A stretch of 64,000 nucleotides of DNA, taken from positions 62,001-126,000 of the forward strand of contig JBQNAL010000005.1 in the NCBI GenBank assembly GCA_052170475.1, read 5' to 3'. Below are positions 17,716 to 26,474 of the stretch, one piece after another. Below the pieces are notes generated by a model that saw only the letters and a list, made by a program, of their open reading frames with translations, was not told the DNA's origin and made no database searches. Position numbers and translations under genes: made by a program. This stretch comes from CAJPQU01 sp052170475 (GTDB taxonomy: Bacteria > Bacillota > Negativicutes > Selenomonadales > Selenomonadaceae). Position 1 is the stretch's first letter. Each line of letters opens with the position of its first letter.

Positions 17716-18177
17716 ATGGCAGAAAAAACGAGCCGCCCGGATTGGACGGAATATTTTTTAGACATCGCCGCGGCCGTGGGGCGTCGGGCGACGTGTCTGC
17801 GCCGCATGTACGGCGCCATCATCGTCAAGGATAAGATCATCATCAGCACGGGCTACAACGGCGCTCCTCGGGGCGAGGCGAACTGCATCGATACCGGCGT
17901 CTGCGAGCGCGAGCGCCTCCATGTGCCGAAGGGGCAGAACTACGAGCTTTGCGTGGCGGTTCACGCGGAGCAGAACGCCATCATCAACGCAGACCCGGAG
18001 AAGATGAAGGGAGCGACGATCTACATTGTGGGGATCAATGCCGACGGTTCCTTGGCGTCGGGCAAGCCCTGCCTCCTCTGCCGGCGCATGATCCGAAACG
18101 CGATGATCGCCGAGGCGGTTTACCGGGAGACGGACGGGCGCGTCGTCCGCGTGGCGCCGGCGGACATCAAGGACTGA
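17716..18177 (+). CDS. dCMP deaminase family protein
   Basis: A 153-residue zinc-dependent deaminase of the ComEB/dCMP deaminase group, converting dCMP to dUMP for thymidylate synthesis. It shows GAIIVKDKIIISTGYNGAPRG at the N-terminal half, the zinc/catalytic motif HAEQNAI near residue 85, and PCLLCRRMI (PCxxC zinc ligands) near residue 117. It follows the YqgF-like gene after 12 bases. Confidence 0.93.
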   Translation: MAEKTSRPDWTEYFLDIAAAVGRRATCLRRMYGAIIVKDKIIISTGYNGAPRGEANCIDTGVCERERLHVPKGQNYELCVAVHAEQNAIINADPEKMKGATIYIVGINADGSLASGKPCLLCRRMIRNAMIAEAVYRETDGRVVRVAPADIKD

Positions 18178-18293
18178 GGGCAGCGCGGGGTGTGCCGCCT
18201 CGGTCGGGGCGCTTTCGCCTTTCGCATGGGCGGTGACTAAGAGCGCTCATGGGGAATAACATAGGCACGGGAAATGGTGAAGGAGGCAGTATC

Positions 18294-18830
18294 ATGCACA
18301 AGTGGCAGATCGTGTATTCCTCGGTGACGGGCAATACCCGAAAGATCGCGGAGGCGATGGCCGCGGAAGCGGCGGTGACGGCAGAGGCCGTGGAGGAGGC
18401 AGCGCAGCGAGACGACGCACAGATCGTGGCGGTGGGCTACTGGCTGTGGCGGGGCGGCCCCGATCCGAAAATGGCGACATTTTTATCGACGCTTCATGAT
18501 GTGGACGTGGTTCTCTTTGAGACGCACGCCGCCGATAATCGAAGCGAACATGCCGTGACGGCGTTTGCGCGGGCGGCGTATCTTTTGGGCGAGAACTGCC
18601 GTATTTTAGGCACTTTCGAATGCCAAGGGCAGGTGAGCGCCGCCATCCGCGCCAAGCACGAGAAGATGGCAGCCAATGACCCCCACGCCAAAGCCGGAGG
18701 GTGGAAGACCTCTATCGGCCACCCCGACGAGACGGATTTAGCCGAGGCAGCCGCCTTCGCGCGAAAGATGGAGGAAAAGCGGACACGGCTGGATGCGTTC
18801 GCCGCCCGGATGGCAGCGAAGCGGGGCTGA
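18294..18830 (+). CDS. Flavodoxin-like protein
   Basis: A 178-residue protein opening WQIVYSSVTGNTRKIAEAMAAE. The TGNTRKIA loop is the FMN phosphate-binding motif of flavodoxins, and VAVGYWLWRGGPDPKMATFL is typical of the flavodoxin-like family found in anaerobes. Likely an FMN electron carrier of unknown partner. ATG 18294 lies behind GAAGGAGG; the frame is open to 18249. No redox partner is adjacent. Confidence 0.8.
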   Translation: MHKWQIVYSSVTGNTRKIAEAMAAEAAVTAEAVEEAAQRDDAQIVAVGYWLWRGGPDPKMATFLSTLHDVDVVLFETHAADNRSEHAVTAFARAAYLLGENCRILGTFECQGQVSAAIRAKHEKMAANDPHAKAGGWKTSIGHPDETDLAEAAAFARKMEEKRTRLDAFAARMAAKRG

Positions 18831-18851
18831 ATGTATCCGTGCTTCCCGAAG
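18826..18851. repeat. Short dispersed repeat, copy 1 (pairs with 57902-57927)
   Basis: GCTGAATGTATCCGTGCTTCC differs at one base of 21 from GCTGAATGTATCAGTGCTTCC at 57902-57922. This copy overlaps the stop codon of the flavodoxin-like gene and runs to the terminator. Confidence 0.6.
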
Positions 18852-18852
18852 T

Positions 18853-18905
18853 AAAAAACTGCGGACGATCATGGTTTTTGCCATGGTTGTCCGCAGTTTT
18901 CTTTG
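18853..18905. terminator. Bidirectional intrinsic terminator between convergent genes
   Basis: AAAACTGCGGAC..ATCATGG pairs with CCATGG.TGTCCGCAGTTTT around a short loop, with A-rich and T-rich flanks on both strands. It can end the flavodoxin-like gene (plus) and larA (minus). Confidence 0.85.
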
Positions 18906-18942
18906 TTTGGGGATCCTGCGCGGTGCGGGGCGGCAGTCGCTG

Positions 18943-20232
18943 TTATCCGGCGTAGAGCGGGACGGTGAGGCTGCCGGTGGGCATGAGGATGACGCTGTAC
19001 TCTTTGCCCACGATGGCCTCCGCCTCTTTCAGCGCGTCCTCTACGCTGTCCACGGCGGCGGTGAAGAGCATATCCTTCGCCAAGGTGCGATCGAGCGCCG
19101 TGACGAGGATGAACTTCGCGTGGGTCATGAGGCGGCTCACGGCGTAGGCCTTGTTTGCACCGATGACGAAATGATTCGAAAGTTCCGCTTCGATGGCCTC
19201 TGGGGTCTTGAGGCGGCGGAAGGTTTCCTCCAGCACCTTGCTGCCGCTCCCCTCCTCGCACTCTGCCAAGAGGATGACGACGCCGCCCTCACGCACCGCT
19301 AAAGCGGCGTTGTCCATCGTCTTTTGCATCTGGTAGACGTTGATGTCCTTCGGGTAGCCGCCACAGCTCGCGATGACCACATCCGCCTGTTTGTCGATTT
19401 TTACGCCGTAGACTTCATCGACGAATTTACAGGCTTCTTGGTGCGCTTTCACATAATCCCCGGCGAACATCTTCAAAAAACGATGCTCGGCGTCCAAGAT
19501 GGCGTTGAAGAGGAATACCTTCGTGCCGCGCTTTTTCATGGCATCCGCCCAGAGGGCGACGCCCTCCATCTGATCTTCGTAGACGGGGTTTCCCGTCGTC
19601 TTGCCGAGGCCGGCTCTCGGATCCATCATGAAGCTGTGGTTGTGGCGCACCGTTTCCATGGCTGCGCAGCCGGGCAGCACCGCCTTTCGCCCGCCGCCGT
19701 AGCCGCTGAAATAGTGGTGGACGATGGTGCCGGTGAGGATGATGTGATCGCTGTGTGAGATGCGCCGGTTGATGAGTACCGGGGTGAAGCGGCTCGTGGC
19801 GCCGAAGTATTCAAACTCCTCCGGCACATTGGCGTCACTGTTATACATCGAAAGGCGGGATGCGACTTCTTCGCCCACGGCGTCGCGCATTTCTTCCTCC
19901 GTCATGAGCCGATGGGTGCCGAGGGAAAAGACGATCTGCATGTTTTTGTCCGGGACGCCGAGACGGTTCATCTCGTTCACCAAGACGGGCATGAAATCGA
20001 AGCTGTTCGCCACCCGCGTGGGATCGTTGCAGATGAAGGTGACCGTGTCGCCCGGCGTCACGCTTTCCTCTAAGGACGGGGCGCCGATGGGATGGCGTAT
20101 GGCGTCTAACACGGCGGCGGTGATGTCCGTCAGCGGCGTCGCCGCCGGCATACGGATCTCGTTGAGGATCCGGTGTTCGTCGAGAGAAAAGGTCTTTTCG
20201 CCTCGTCCATAGTGGAATGTGTACTCTTTCAT
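18943..20232 (-). CDS. larA: LarA-family nickel-dependent racemase
   Basis: LarA uses a nickel-pincer nucleotide to racemise lactate or related 2-hydroxyacids. In this 429-residue homologue the key residues are visible: NDPTR at 69-73 (Asp, Arg), GTHR with His 107, HHYFSGYGGGRKAVLPG with His 172/173 and the pincer-bound Lys 183, and RHNHS (His 197/199). So it should be active, though family members act on several 2-hydroxyacids and the substrate is not certain. No larB, larC or larE cofactor genes are nearby. ATG 20232 follows AAGGAGG on the minus strand; the upstream 22 codons are unsupported. Confidence 0.88.
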   Translation of the reverse strand: MKEYTFHYGRGEKTFSLDEHRILNEIRMPAATPLTDITAAVLDAIRHPIGAPSLEESVTPGDTVTFICNDPTRVANSFDFMPVLVNEMNRLGVPDKNMQIVFSLGTHRLMTEEEMRDAVGEEVASRLSMYNSDANVPEEFEYFGATSRFTPVLINRRISHSDHIILTGTIVHHYFSGYGGGRKAVLPGCAAMETVRHNHSFMMDPRAGLGKTTGNPVYEDQMEGVALWADAMKKRGTKVFLFNAILDAEHRFLKMFAGDYVKAHQEACKFVDEVYGVKIDKQADVVIASCGGYPKDINVYQMQKTMDNAALAVREGGVVILLAECEEGSGSKVLEETFRRLKTPEAIEAELSNHFVIGANKAYAVSRLMTHAKFILVTALDRTLAKDMLFTAAVDSVEDALKEAEAIVGKEYSVILMPTGSLTVPLYAG

Positions 20233-20269
20233 CGTGACAGCCTCCTTTTTGATTGCGCTCCTTATCGTT

Positions 20270-20298
20270 ACTCTATCATTCGGTGAGGGAAAAGACAA
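20270..20298 (-). promoter_or_regulatory. Putative promoter of larA
   Basis: On the minus strand TTGTCT (20293-20298) and TAGAGT (20270-20275) are 17 bases apart, about 40 bases before the larA start. The match to the sigma-A consensus is moderate. Confidence 0.45.
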
Positions 20299-20320
20299 GG
20301 GGGCAAGAGGCGGGATTTTC

Positions 20321-20350
20321 TTGGTCTTTCTCGCCGTTTTGCTATATAAT
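20321..20350 (+). promoter_or_regulatory. Putative sigma-A promoter of hydF
   Basis: TTGGTC at 20321-20326 and TATAAT at 20345-20350 are 18 bases apart, 24 bases before the hydF start. It is divergent from larA. Confidence 0.6.
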
Positions 20351-20374
20351 GGAGCGCAGCGAGGAGGCTTTTTG

Positions 20375-21586
20375 ATGGGAGTACAGGATACGCCGCGCGG
20401 GGAGCGGCTTCATATCGGGCTATTTGGGCGGAGAAACGCCGGGAAATCTTCTCTGGTGAATGCGCTGACGGGGCAGGAGATCGCCATCGTATCGCCGGTG
20501 GCGGGGACGACGACCGACCCGGTGTACAAGGCGATGGAACTTTCCGGCATAGGGCCGGTCGTCTTTATCGATACGGCGGGCTTTGACGACGAAGGCGACG
20601 TCGGGGCGGCGCGGGTCGAAAAGACACGGCAGGCGGCGGAGAGGGCGGACATGGCGCTGCTCTTCTTTTCGGGAGAGGAGATGGCGGAGGAGCTTCGCTG
20701 GGCGGACTGGTTCAAGGCGCGGCGGGTGCCGGTGATCCCCCTCGTGAGCCGCTGCGATACCCGAGCCGACGGAGGCGCGGGTATCGCAGCGCAGGTGAAA
20801 GCGGCGTGTGGTCTTGCGCCGCTCTGCGTCAGTCTGACCAAGGGGCGGGCGGCGGGCGCGGCGGCGGTTCGCGATGCCATTTTACGCGCCCTGCCGTCGG
20901 ATCATGGCGCGGTGCGCCTCACGGGCGGTCTCGCCCGCCAGGGGGATACGGTGCTTTTGGTCATGCCGCAGGACATCGCGGCGCCGAAGGGGCGGCTCAT
21001 CCTCCCCCAAGTGCAGACGATCCGAGCGCTTTTGGACGCTTCCTGCGTCGTTCTCTCCGTCACCGCCGACGGCCTGCCCTCGGCTCTTTCTGCGCTCAAA
21101 GCGCCGCCCGATCTCATCATCACCGATTCGCAGGTATTTTCGGACGTGTTTCGGCAAAAGCCCGCTTCGAGTCGCCTGACGTCCTTTTCCGTTCTCTTTG
21201 CCAACTACAAGGGCGACATCGATTACTACGTGGCTTCGGCACAGCGGATCGACGCCCTCCCGAAAAACGCTCGCATCCTCATTGCCGAAGCCTGTACCCA
21301 TGCCCCGGTAGAAGAGGACATCGGGCGGGTGAAGATTCCCCGGGCGCTCAAAAAGCGCTTGGGGGCGGGCATTACCGTGGAGGTCGTGAGCGGCGTTGAT
21401 TTTCCGAACGATCTCGCCCCCTATGATCTCATCGTCCACTGCGGCGGCTGCATGTTCAATCGCCGCTACGTCCTCTCGCGCATCGATGCCGCGCGCGCCC
21501 AGGGAACACCCATGACGAACTACGGCGTACTGCTGGCGAAATTGGCGGGGATCTTAGAGCAGATTTCTTTGCCGGGGCAAATTTGA
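20375..21586 (+). CDS. hydF: [FeFe]-hydrogenase H-cluster maturation GTPase HydF
   Basis: HydF is the scaffold that builds and delivers the diiron subcluster to [FeFe]-hydrogenase, working with radical SAM enzymes HydE and HydG. The 403-residue protein has an Era-like GTPase domain (GRRNAGKSSLVNALTG at 18-33, DTAGFDD) and a C-terminal cluster-binding domain with ACTHAP and HCGGC, the conserved CxH...HCxxC ligands. ATG 20375 sits behind GAGGAGG. hydE, hydG and the hydrogenase are not in the window, so maturation genes are scattered. Confidence 0.95.
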   Translation: MGVQDTPRGERLHIGLFGRRNAGKSSLVNALTGQEIAIVSPVAGTTTDPVYKAMELSGIGPVVFIDTAGFDDEGDVGAARVEKTRQAAERADMALLFFSGEEMAEELRWADWFKARRVPVIPLVSRCDTRADGGAGIAAQVKAACGLAPLCVSLTKGRAAGAAAVRDAILRALPSDHGAVRLTGGLARQGDTVLLVMPQDIAAPKGRLILPQVQTIRALLDASCVVLSVTADGLPSALSALKAPPDLIITDSQVFSDVFRQKPASSRLTSFSVLFANYKGDIDYYVASAQRIDALPKNARILIAEACTHAPVEEDIGRVKIPRALKKRLGAGITVEVVSGVDFPNDLAPYDLIVHCGGCMFNRRYVLSRIDAARAQGTPMTNYGVLLAKLAGILEQISLPGQI

Positions 21587-21737
21587 CGAATCTTTGTTGA
21601 AAATCCTTTCCCTTCGATGGCGAAAAGTTGTAAAATGAGAGCAGTGTTTATGGATCGAAAGAAAAGCAAACGCTGAAAATCGGCACGGCAGGGCGAGCAT
21701 GTGCCGCCGATGGCGCGGCGATCGGGAGGACAGAGGG

Positions 21738-22865
21738 ATGGAGCGGCAGGGGACAAAGCGGTGGATGATCGCGGTCATGGTGGTCATCCTCCTCATCATC
21801 GGCGTGCGGGTGGGGATGAACCTCATGGCAAAGAGCGAGCAGGCGCAAGGGAGCGGCCGGGGACGGGTGGCGTCGGTGACGGCGGGGCATCCCTTGCGCC
21901 AGCGGATTGAGCCGCGCCTTCGCTTTTCCGCTACGCTGGATCCCATCTGGCAGGCGGACGTGGCGGCGAAGGTGGACGGGCGCGTGGAACGTGTCTTGGT
22001 AGAGGAAGGAGAGCGCGTGGCGGCCGGGGATGCGCTGGCGCTCTTGGAGCAGCGGGACACCGCGGCCGATCTCCTCTCCGCCGAGGGCGCGTATGCTGAG
22101 GCCGAAGCGCGGCTCAACAAGGCGGCGGCAGACGAGGCGCGGCAGGCGTATCTCTTTGCCAAGGGCGCGGTATCGAAAGAGGAGATGGACAATGCCCGCT
22201 TCGCCCGAGAAAACGCCGCTGGGGCGCTTCAGTCGGCGGCGGGGCGCCTCGCGTCGGCACAGTCGAAGGGCGGTGCAACGACGGTGACGACGCCCCGGGC
22301 GGGGATCGTCCAGAAGCGCTACTATCAGGAAGGCTACTACGCCAAGGCGGGAACCGCGCTCTTTCGCATCGCTGATCTATCGACCCTTTCGGCGAAGATC
22401 GCCGTGCCGGAAGGCGAGATCCGCCGCGTGGCCGTCGGAGGTGCGGTGACACTTACGATTCCCTCCTTGGCGGCCGAACATCAAGAGACGACAGGGCGTG
22501 TCGCTCGGATCAGCCCCGTGGCGGAGGGCAGCGCCCGCACCTTCGAGGTCGAGGTCGAGGTAGAAAATCGCGACGGACGCCTTTTTGGCGGTGTCTACGC
22601 CGAGGCACGCATCGAGGCGCGTCCTCTGGAGGATGCCCTCACCGTGCCGCTCTCTGCCATCGTCATGCGCGACGACCAGCGGACGGTCTACGTCATCGAG
22701 GACGGGATCGCCGTTCGGCGCGTGCTGACGACCGGCTACATCGGGGAAGAGGTCGTAGAGGTCTTAGCGGGCGTTACGGAAGGGGATGAGATCATCACCG
22801 GCGGACTCAATAAAGTGCGCGAAGGGGCGCAGGTGCGCGTGGTGGAGGGGGCGGCGGACAAGTGA
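21738..22865 (+). CDS. RND efflux periplasmic adaptor (membrane fusion protein)
   Basis: A 375-residue HlyD/AcrA-type adaptor: N-terminal anchor helix (about residues 9-29), barrel-sandwich halves around an alpha-helical hairpin (VDGRVERVLVEEGERVAAGD; then A/E-rich helices), and a beta-barrel region with YYQEGYYAKAGTALFRI. It connects the RND pump encoded next to an outer-membrane channel. ATG 21738 follows GGGAGGA. It shares a GTGA overlap with the pump gene, so the two are co-translated. No TolC-like gene is adjacent. Confidence 0.92.
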   Translation: MERQGTKRWMIAVMVVILLIIGVRVGMNLMAKSEQAQGSGRGRVASVTAGHPLRQRIEPRLRFSATLDPIWQADVAAKVDGRVERVLVEEGERVAAGDALALLEQRDTAADLLSAEGAYAEAEARLNKAAADEARQAYLFAKGAVSKEEMDNARFARENAAGALQSAAGRLASAQSKGGATTVTTPRAGIVQKRYYQEGYYAKAGTALFRIADLSTLSAKIAVPEGEIRRVAVGGAVTLTIPSLAAEHQETTGRVARISPVAEGSARTFEVEVEVENRDGRLFGGVYAEARIEARPLEDALTVPLSAIVMRDDQRTVYVIEDGIAVRRVLTTGYIGEEVVEVLAGVTEGDEIITGGLNKVREGAQVRVVEGAADK

Positions 22866-25800
22866 TCGAAACATTCATCAAGCGCCCCGTCTTTACGACC
22901 ATGCTCATCATGGTGCTGGTGGTCTTTGGGATCCAGTCCTATCCGGCGCTCGGGATCGACCTTTACCCCGACGTGGATCTCCCCATGGTATCCATCCGGG
23001 TCAATTACGAGGGGACGGCGCCGGAGGACATGGAAACCTTGGTGACGAAGCCCATCGAGAACCGCGTGAGCCAGATCTCCGGCATCAAGACACTCACCTC
23101 CACCGTGCGGGAGGGCTTTTCGCAGACGGTATTGGAATTTGACATTGGCGTCGATCCCCGCCAGATGGCGGGCGAAGTGCGTGAGAAGGTGGCGAGCGTC
23201 CGAAAGCGTCTCCCCGACGACATCAACGAGCCGGTGGTGGAGCGCTTCGACGCCGCATCCCGCCCCGTGGCCGTCTACGCGTTTTCTTCCCCCGTCCGCA
23301 GTACCGGCGAAATTCGGCGGATCGTGAAGGACGTGGTCGTCGATGAGCTGCAAATGATCGAAGGGATCGCCGACGTGACCCTCTTTGGCGCCAGTGATCG
23401 AGCGATCAAAGTGGAAGTCGATCCGAAAAAGTTAGCCGCGTACGGCATTTCCCTGCAAACGGTCATCGAAAAAGTCAACAGCGCCAATCAGAACACCCCC
23501 GGCGGCAAGATTCGTGACGACGCGAATACCATCACCGTTCGCACGGTGGGGAAATTCACCTCCGTGGACGATTTTAAGGCCATCGTGGTGAAAAGTGACG
23601 GGGGAAAGCCCGTCCTCCTCACCGACATCGCCGCCGTCACGGACGGCTGGGAGGAGGAGGAAACCTACGCCCGCACGAACGGCGCCCCCTCGGTGCTGAT
23701 GTGGGTGCGAAAGCAGTCCCGCACGAATACCGTCGCGGTGGTGGATGCGGTGAATGAACGCCTTGCCCGCATCCTGCAAGACGATCTGCCCCCGGACATC
23801 GTGCGGGATACCATCACAGAGCAGTCCCAATACGTCCGGGAGAACGTCGGCGACGTCTGGAACACCATCCTCTTTGGCGGCTTTTTGGCGCTTGCCATCA
23901 CCTACCTTTTTCTCCGGGATCTGCGGGCGACCCTCATCGGCGGCCTCGCCATCCCCACCTCCATCGTCGCCGCCTTCTTTTTGATGGAGACGATGGGCTT
24001 TACCTTGAACAACATGTCCCTCATGGGGCTTTCGCTGGCCGTAGGCTTTCTCATCGACGACGCCATCGTCTTGGTGGAAAACATCTTCCGCCACATGGAA
24101 ATGGGGAAACCGCCCGCCCTCGCGTCGGCGGATGCCACGAAAGAGCTTCTGCTCGCCATCTTGGCCACGTCCATGTCCCTCTTGGCGGTGTTTGTCCCCA
24201 TCGGCAGCATGGGGGAAACGGTAGGACAGTATTTTAAGGAGTTCGGCCTTACGGTGGCGTTCGCGCTCACCTTTTCCACCCTCTCCGCCTACGCGCTCAC
24301 CCCCATGGTTTCCGCCTATTGGCTCAAAGCGCCCGGCACTTCTTCCGCCGCTCGACCCCCCTTCGTGACGCGCTTCTTGGACGGCTTCGAGCGGGGCTTT
24401 GCCTCGGTGCGCGCCGCCTACGGCGACCTCATGGCCTATGCGGTTCGCCGCCCGAAAAAGGTGGTGGCGCTTGCCTTTTCCACGCTGCTCTTCAATCTCC
24501 TGCTGCTCCCTTTTTTAGGGACGGAGCTTCAGCCGGTCTACGATTCAGGGGAATTTATGGTGGGCATCAAAGGCCCTGCGGGTACGGGACTCGATCAGAT
24601 GAAAGCGTGGGCGAAGCCCTTGGAAGAAACCATCGCCGCCATCCCCGAGGTGGAAGTTGAGGCGCTCCATCTCGGCGGTAGCCGGACGCCGGTCAATGAG
24701 GGCGACATCCGGGTGCGCCTCAAGCCCCTCGAAGAGCGCCAGCGGGGGATGTTAGACATCATGGCGGAGCTTAGAAAAAAATTCGCCGACGTAGGCGTCA
24801 TGCAGGTATCGGTCATGACCACCCAAGGGGGGCGGGGCGATTCGCGCCCGGTGCAGATCGGCCTTCGCGGAAGCGACATCCATAAGCTCAGCGGCTACGC
24901 CGACGAATTGGCGGAAAAAATGCGCCAGACGCCGGGGGCGGCCGATGTGGAAGTCATCGGCGTCGCCCCCGAGCCGGAGATTCTCATCCGCCTTGATTCT
25001 TATCGCGCGAGTCAGCTTGGCCTCGACAACACCATGGTGGGGAAGGTGGTGCAGAGCGCCTTGCAGGGGAAGAGCCTAAGCCACTCCTACACGATCGGCA
25101 ACAACGACTACGACATCATCGTGCAGGCGGCGCGAGCGAATCGGCGCACCGTCGAGGACGTGGCGGGGCTCATGGTTTCCACGGCGGGCGGCGCCTTCGT
25201 GCGCCTCGGGGACGTGGCGGAAGTCACCCTTGGCTCAGGCCCTACCCGCATCGACCGGGAGGGACGTCAGCGGCAGATCGCGATCTACGCCAACACCAGC
25301 GGGATCTCCCCCGGGGAGCTATTAACCACCATCGAAGAGGAGCTGGTCCCCGACCTCAACATGGACATCGGCTACCGCTATCGGCGCATCGGAAATGCCG
25401 ACCTGATGCGCCGCGTATTTGGAGAGATCGCGAAGGCCGTCGTCATGGCCGTCATCCTCATCTACATGGTCTTGGCGGCGGAATTTGAGAGCTTTTCCCA
25501 GCCCTTCGTCATCATGATGAGCCTGCCCTTCGCCGTCATCGGCGCCGTCTTGGGGCTTTTGGTCGCCAACCAGACGGCGAACATGATGGCGCTCATCGGC
25601 TTCACCATGCTCTTGGGTCTCGTCACGAAGAACGCCATCCTCCTCATCGACTACGCCAATCAGGCGCGGCAGCGCGGCATGGCGATTCAAGAGGCGGTAC
25701 TCGAAGCCTGCTCTTTACGATTGCGCCCCATCCTCATGACCACCCTCTCCACCCTCTTAGGGATGCTTCCCGTCGCCCTCGGGCTTGGCGCGGGGGCGGA

Positions 25801-25957
25801 GCTTCGTCAATCCATGGGCGTCGTCCTCCTTGGCGGTCTCACCACCTCGACGCTTCTCACCTTAGTCGTCGTGCCGCTCCTCTACATGATGACGGAAGAA
25901 TGGAAAGAGAAGCGGACTTCCCCGTTCGGCGCAGAGGACATGGGAGAAGGACGATGA
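22862..25957 (+). CDS. RND-family efflux pump (AcrB/HAE-1-like)
   Basis: A 1031-residue inner-membrane proton-driven exporter. Visible features: N-terminal IETFIKRPVFTTMLIM helix, two large periplasmic loops, the proton-relay Asp pair in FLIDDAIVLVENIF (TM4), the Lys in LVTKNAILLIDYANQ (TM10), and twelve predicted helices. The GTG start overlaps the adaptor stop. Substrate cannot be inferred; drugs, bile salts or solvents are usual for the family. Confidence 0.94.
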   Translation: MIETFIKRPVFTTMLIMVLVVFGIQSYPALGIDLYPDVDLPMVSIRVNYEGTAPEDMETLVTKPIENRVSQISGIKTLTSTVREGFSQTVLEFDIGVDPRQMAGEVREKVASVRKRLPDDINEPVVERFDAASRPVAVYAFSSPVRSTGEIRRIVKDVVVDELQMIEGIADVTLFGASDRAIKVEVDPKKLAAYGISLQTVIEKVNSANQNTPGGKIRDDANTITVRTVGKFTSVDDFKAIVVKSDGGKPVLLTDIAAVTDGWEEEETYARTNGAPSVLMWVRKQSRTNTVAVVDAVNERLARILQDDLPPDIVRDTITEQSQYVRENVGDVWNTILFGGFLALAITYLFLRDLRATLIGGLAIPTSIVAAFFLMETMGFTLNNMSLMGLSLAVGFLIDDAIVLVENIFRHMEMGKPPALASADATKELLLAILATSMSLLAVFVPIGSMGETVGQYFKEFGLTVAFALTFSTLSAYALTPMVSAYWLKAPGTSSAARPPFVTRFLDGFERGFASVRAAYGDLMAYAVRRPKKVVALAFSTLLFNLLLLPFLGTELQPVYDSGEFMVGIKGPAGTGLDQMKAWAKPLEETIAAIPEVEVEALHLGGSRTPVNEGDIRVRLKPLEERQRGMLDIMAELRKKFADVGVMQVSVMTTQGGRGDSRPVQIGLRGSDIHKLSGYADELAEKMRQTPGAADVEVIGVAPEPEILIRLDSYRASQLGLDNTMVGKVVQSALQGKSLSHSYTIGNNDYDIIVQAARANRRTVEDVAGLMVSTAGGAFVRLGDVAEVTLGSGPTRIDREGRQRQIAIYANTSGISPGELLTTIEEELVPDLNMDIGYRYRRIGNADLMRRVFGEIAKAVVMAVILIYMVLAAEFESFSQPFVIMMSLPFAVIGAVLGLLVANQTANMMALIGFTMLLGLVTKNAILLIDYANQARQRGMAIQEAVLEACSLRLRPILMTTLSTLLGMLPVALGLGAGAELRQSMGVVLLGGLTTSTLLTLVVVPLLYMMTEEWKEKRTSPFGAEDMGEGR

Positions 25958-26018
25958 GACGGGAAACAGCGACGCGGGTAGAACAGATACGGTGGCAGGG
26001 CGCATAAAGAAAAGCGGA

Positions 26019-26047
26019 GGCAGGAAAATTCTGCCGGGCGGCGAATA
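26019..26047 (+). promoter_or_regulatory. Composite palindrome plus GCGAATA element, copy 1
   Basis: GGCAGGAAAATTCTGCC (26019-26035) is followed five bases later by GCGAATA (26041-26047). The same composite occurs at 54420-54449 with 16 of 17 palindrome bases identical and nearly the same spacing. It lies about 95 bases before the small gene at 26143. Confidence 0.55.
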
Positions 26048-26142
26048 GATACAGTATAAGCATATCTAAGGGCGGGATTCTTTGCGACGGATGCCCTTGA
26101 TGGCGCGGCGACATGAGCCGCGACTTTATCGAACGAGGAGCG

Positions 26143-26358
26143 ATGGATATGACGGCGGCAGAATTTAGAGCGAAAGCGGAGCAGCTCGGGCTTTCCGAGT
26201 GGGAAATCAGCGGGCAGATCGCCATTTACGAGAAATTCCTCAGAGAAGGACTGACGCCGATTCCCTTTGAGACGGTGCTGGAAGCGCGGCAGAAATCCTC
26301 CTGCCTTGAGGTGTTTGAGATGCACAATGCCGATCGCGGCGGTGCCGTACTCTCGTAA
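26143..26358 (+). CDS. Small hypothetical protein
   Basis: A 71-residue protein, mostly helical in appearance (MTAAEFRAKAEQLGLSEWEISGQ), without signal peptide or membrane helix. I do not recognise a family. GAGGAG lies just before ATG 26143, supporting translation; an earlier in-frame ATG at 26113 lacks a site. It stands alone between the RND pump and the radical SAM gene, downstream of the composite palindrome element. Confidence 0.6.
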   Translation: MDMTAAEFRAKAEQLGLSEWEISGQIAIYEKFLREGLTPIPFETVLEARQKSSCLEVFEMHNADRGGAVLS

Positions 26359-26414
26359 CGGAGGGAGGCGCGCGTTTGGCACCATGCGGCACTTTTGTAC
26401 AATAAAATAGGTCT

Positions 26415-26445
26415 TTGCAAAATGACCGGGGCGTGATAATATAAA
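26415..26445 (+). promoter_or_regulatory. Putative promoter of the radical SAM gene
   Basis: TTGCAA at 26415-26420 is followed by overlapping -10-like hexamers GATAAT (26435-26440) and TATAAA (26440-26445) in an AT-rich patch. Spacing is imperfect for either (14 or 19 bases). Confidence 0.4.
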
Positions 26446-26474
26446 GTATATTTATCGAGAAAGGACGAACGATA

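Noticed and set aside
21594..21636. Promoter before the RND operon (TTGAAA and TAAAAT)
   Set aside because: The two boxes are 28 bases apart, too far for sigma-A; no better -35 was seen.
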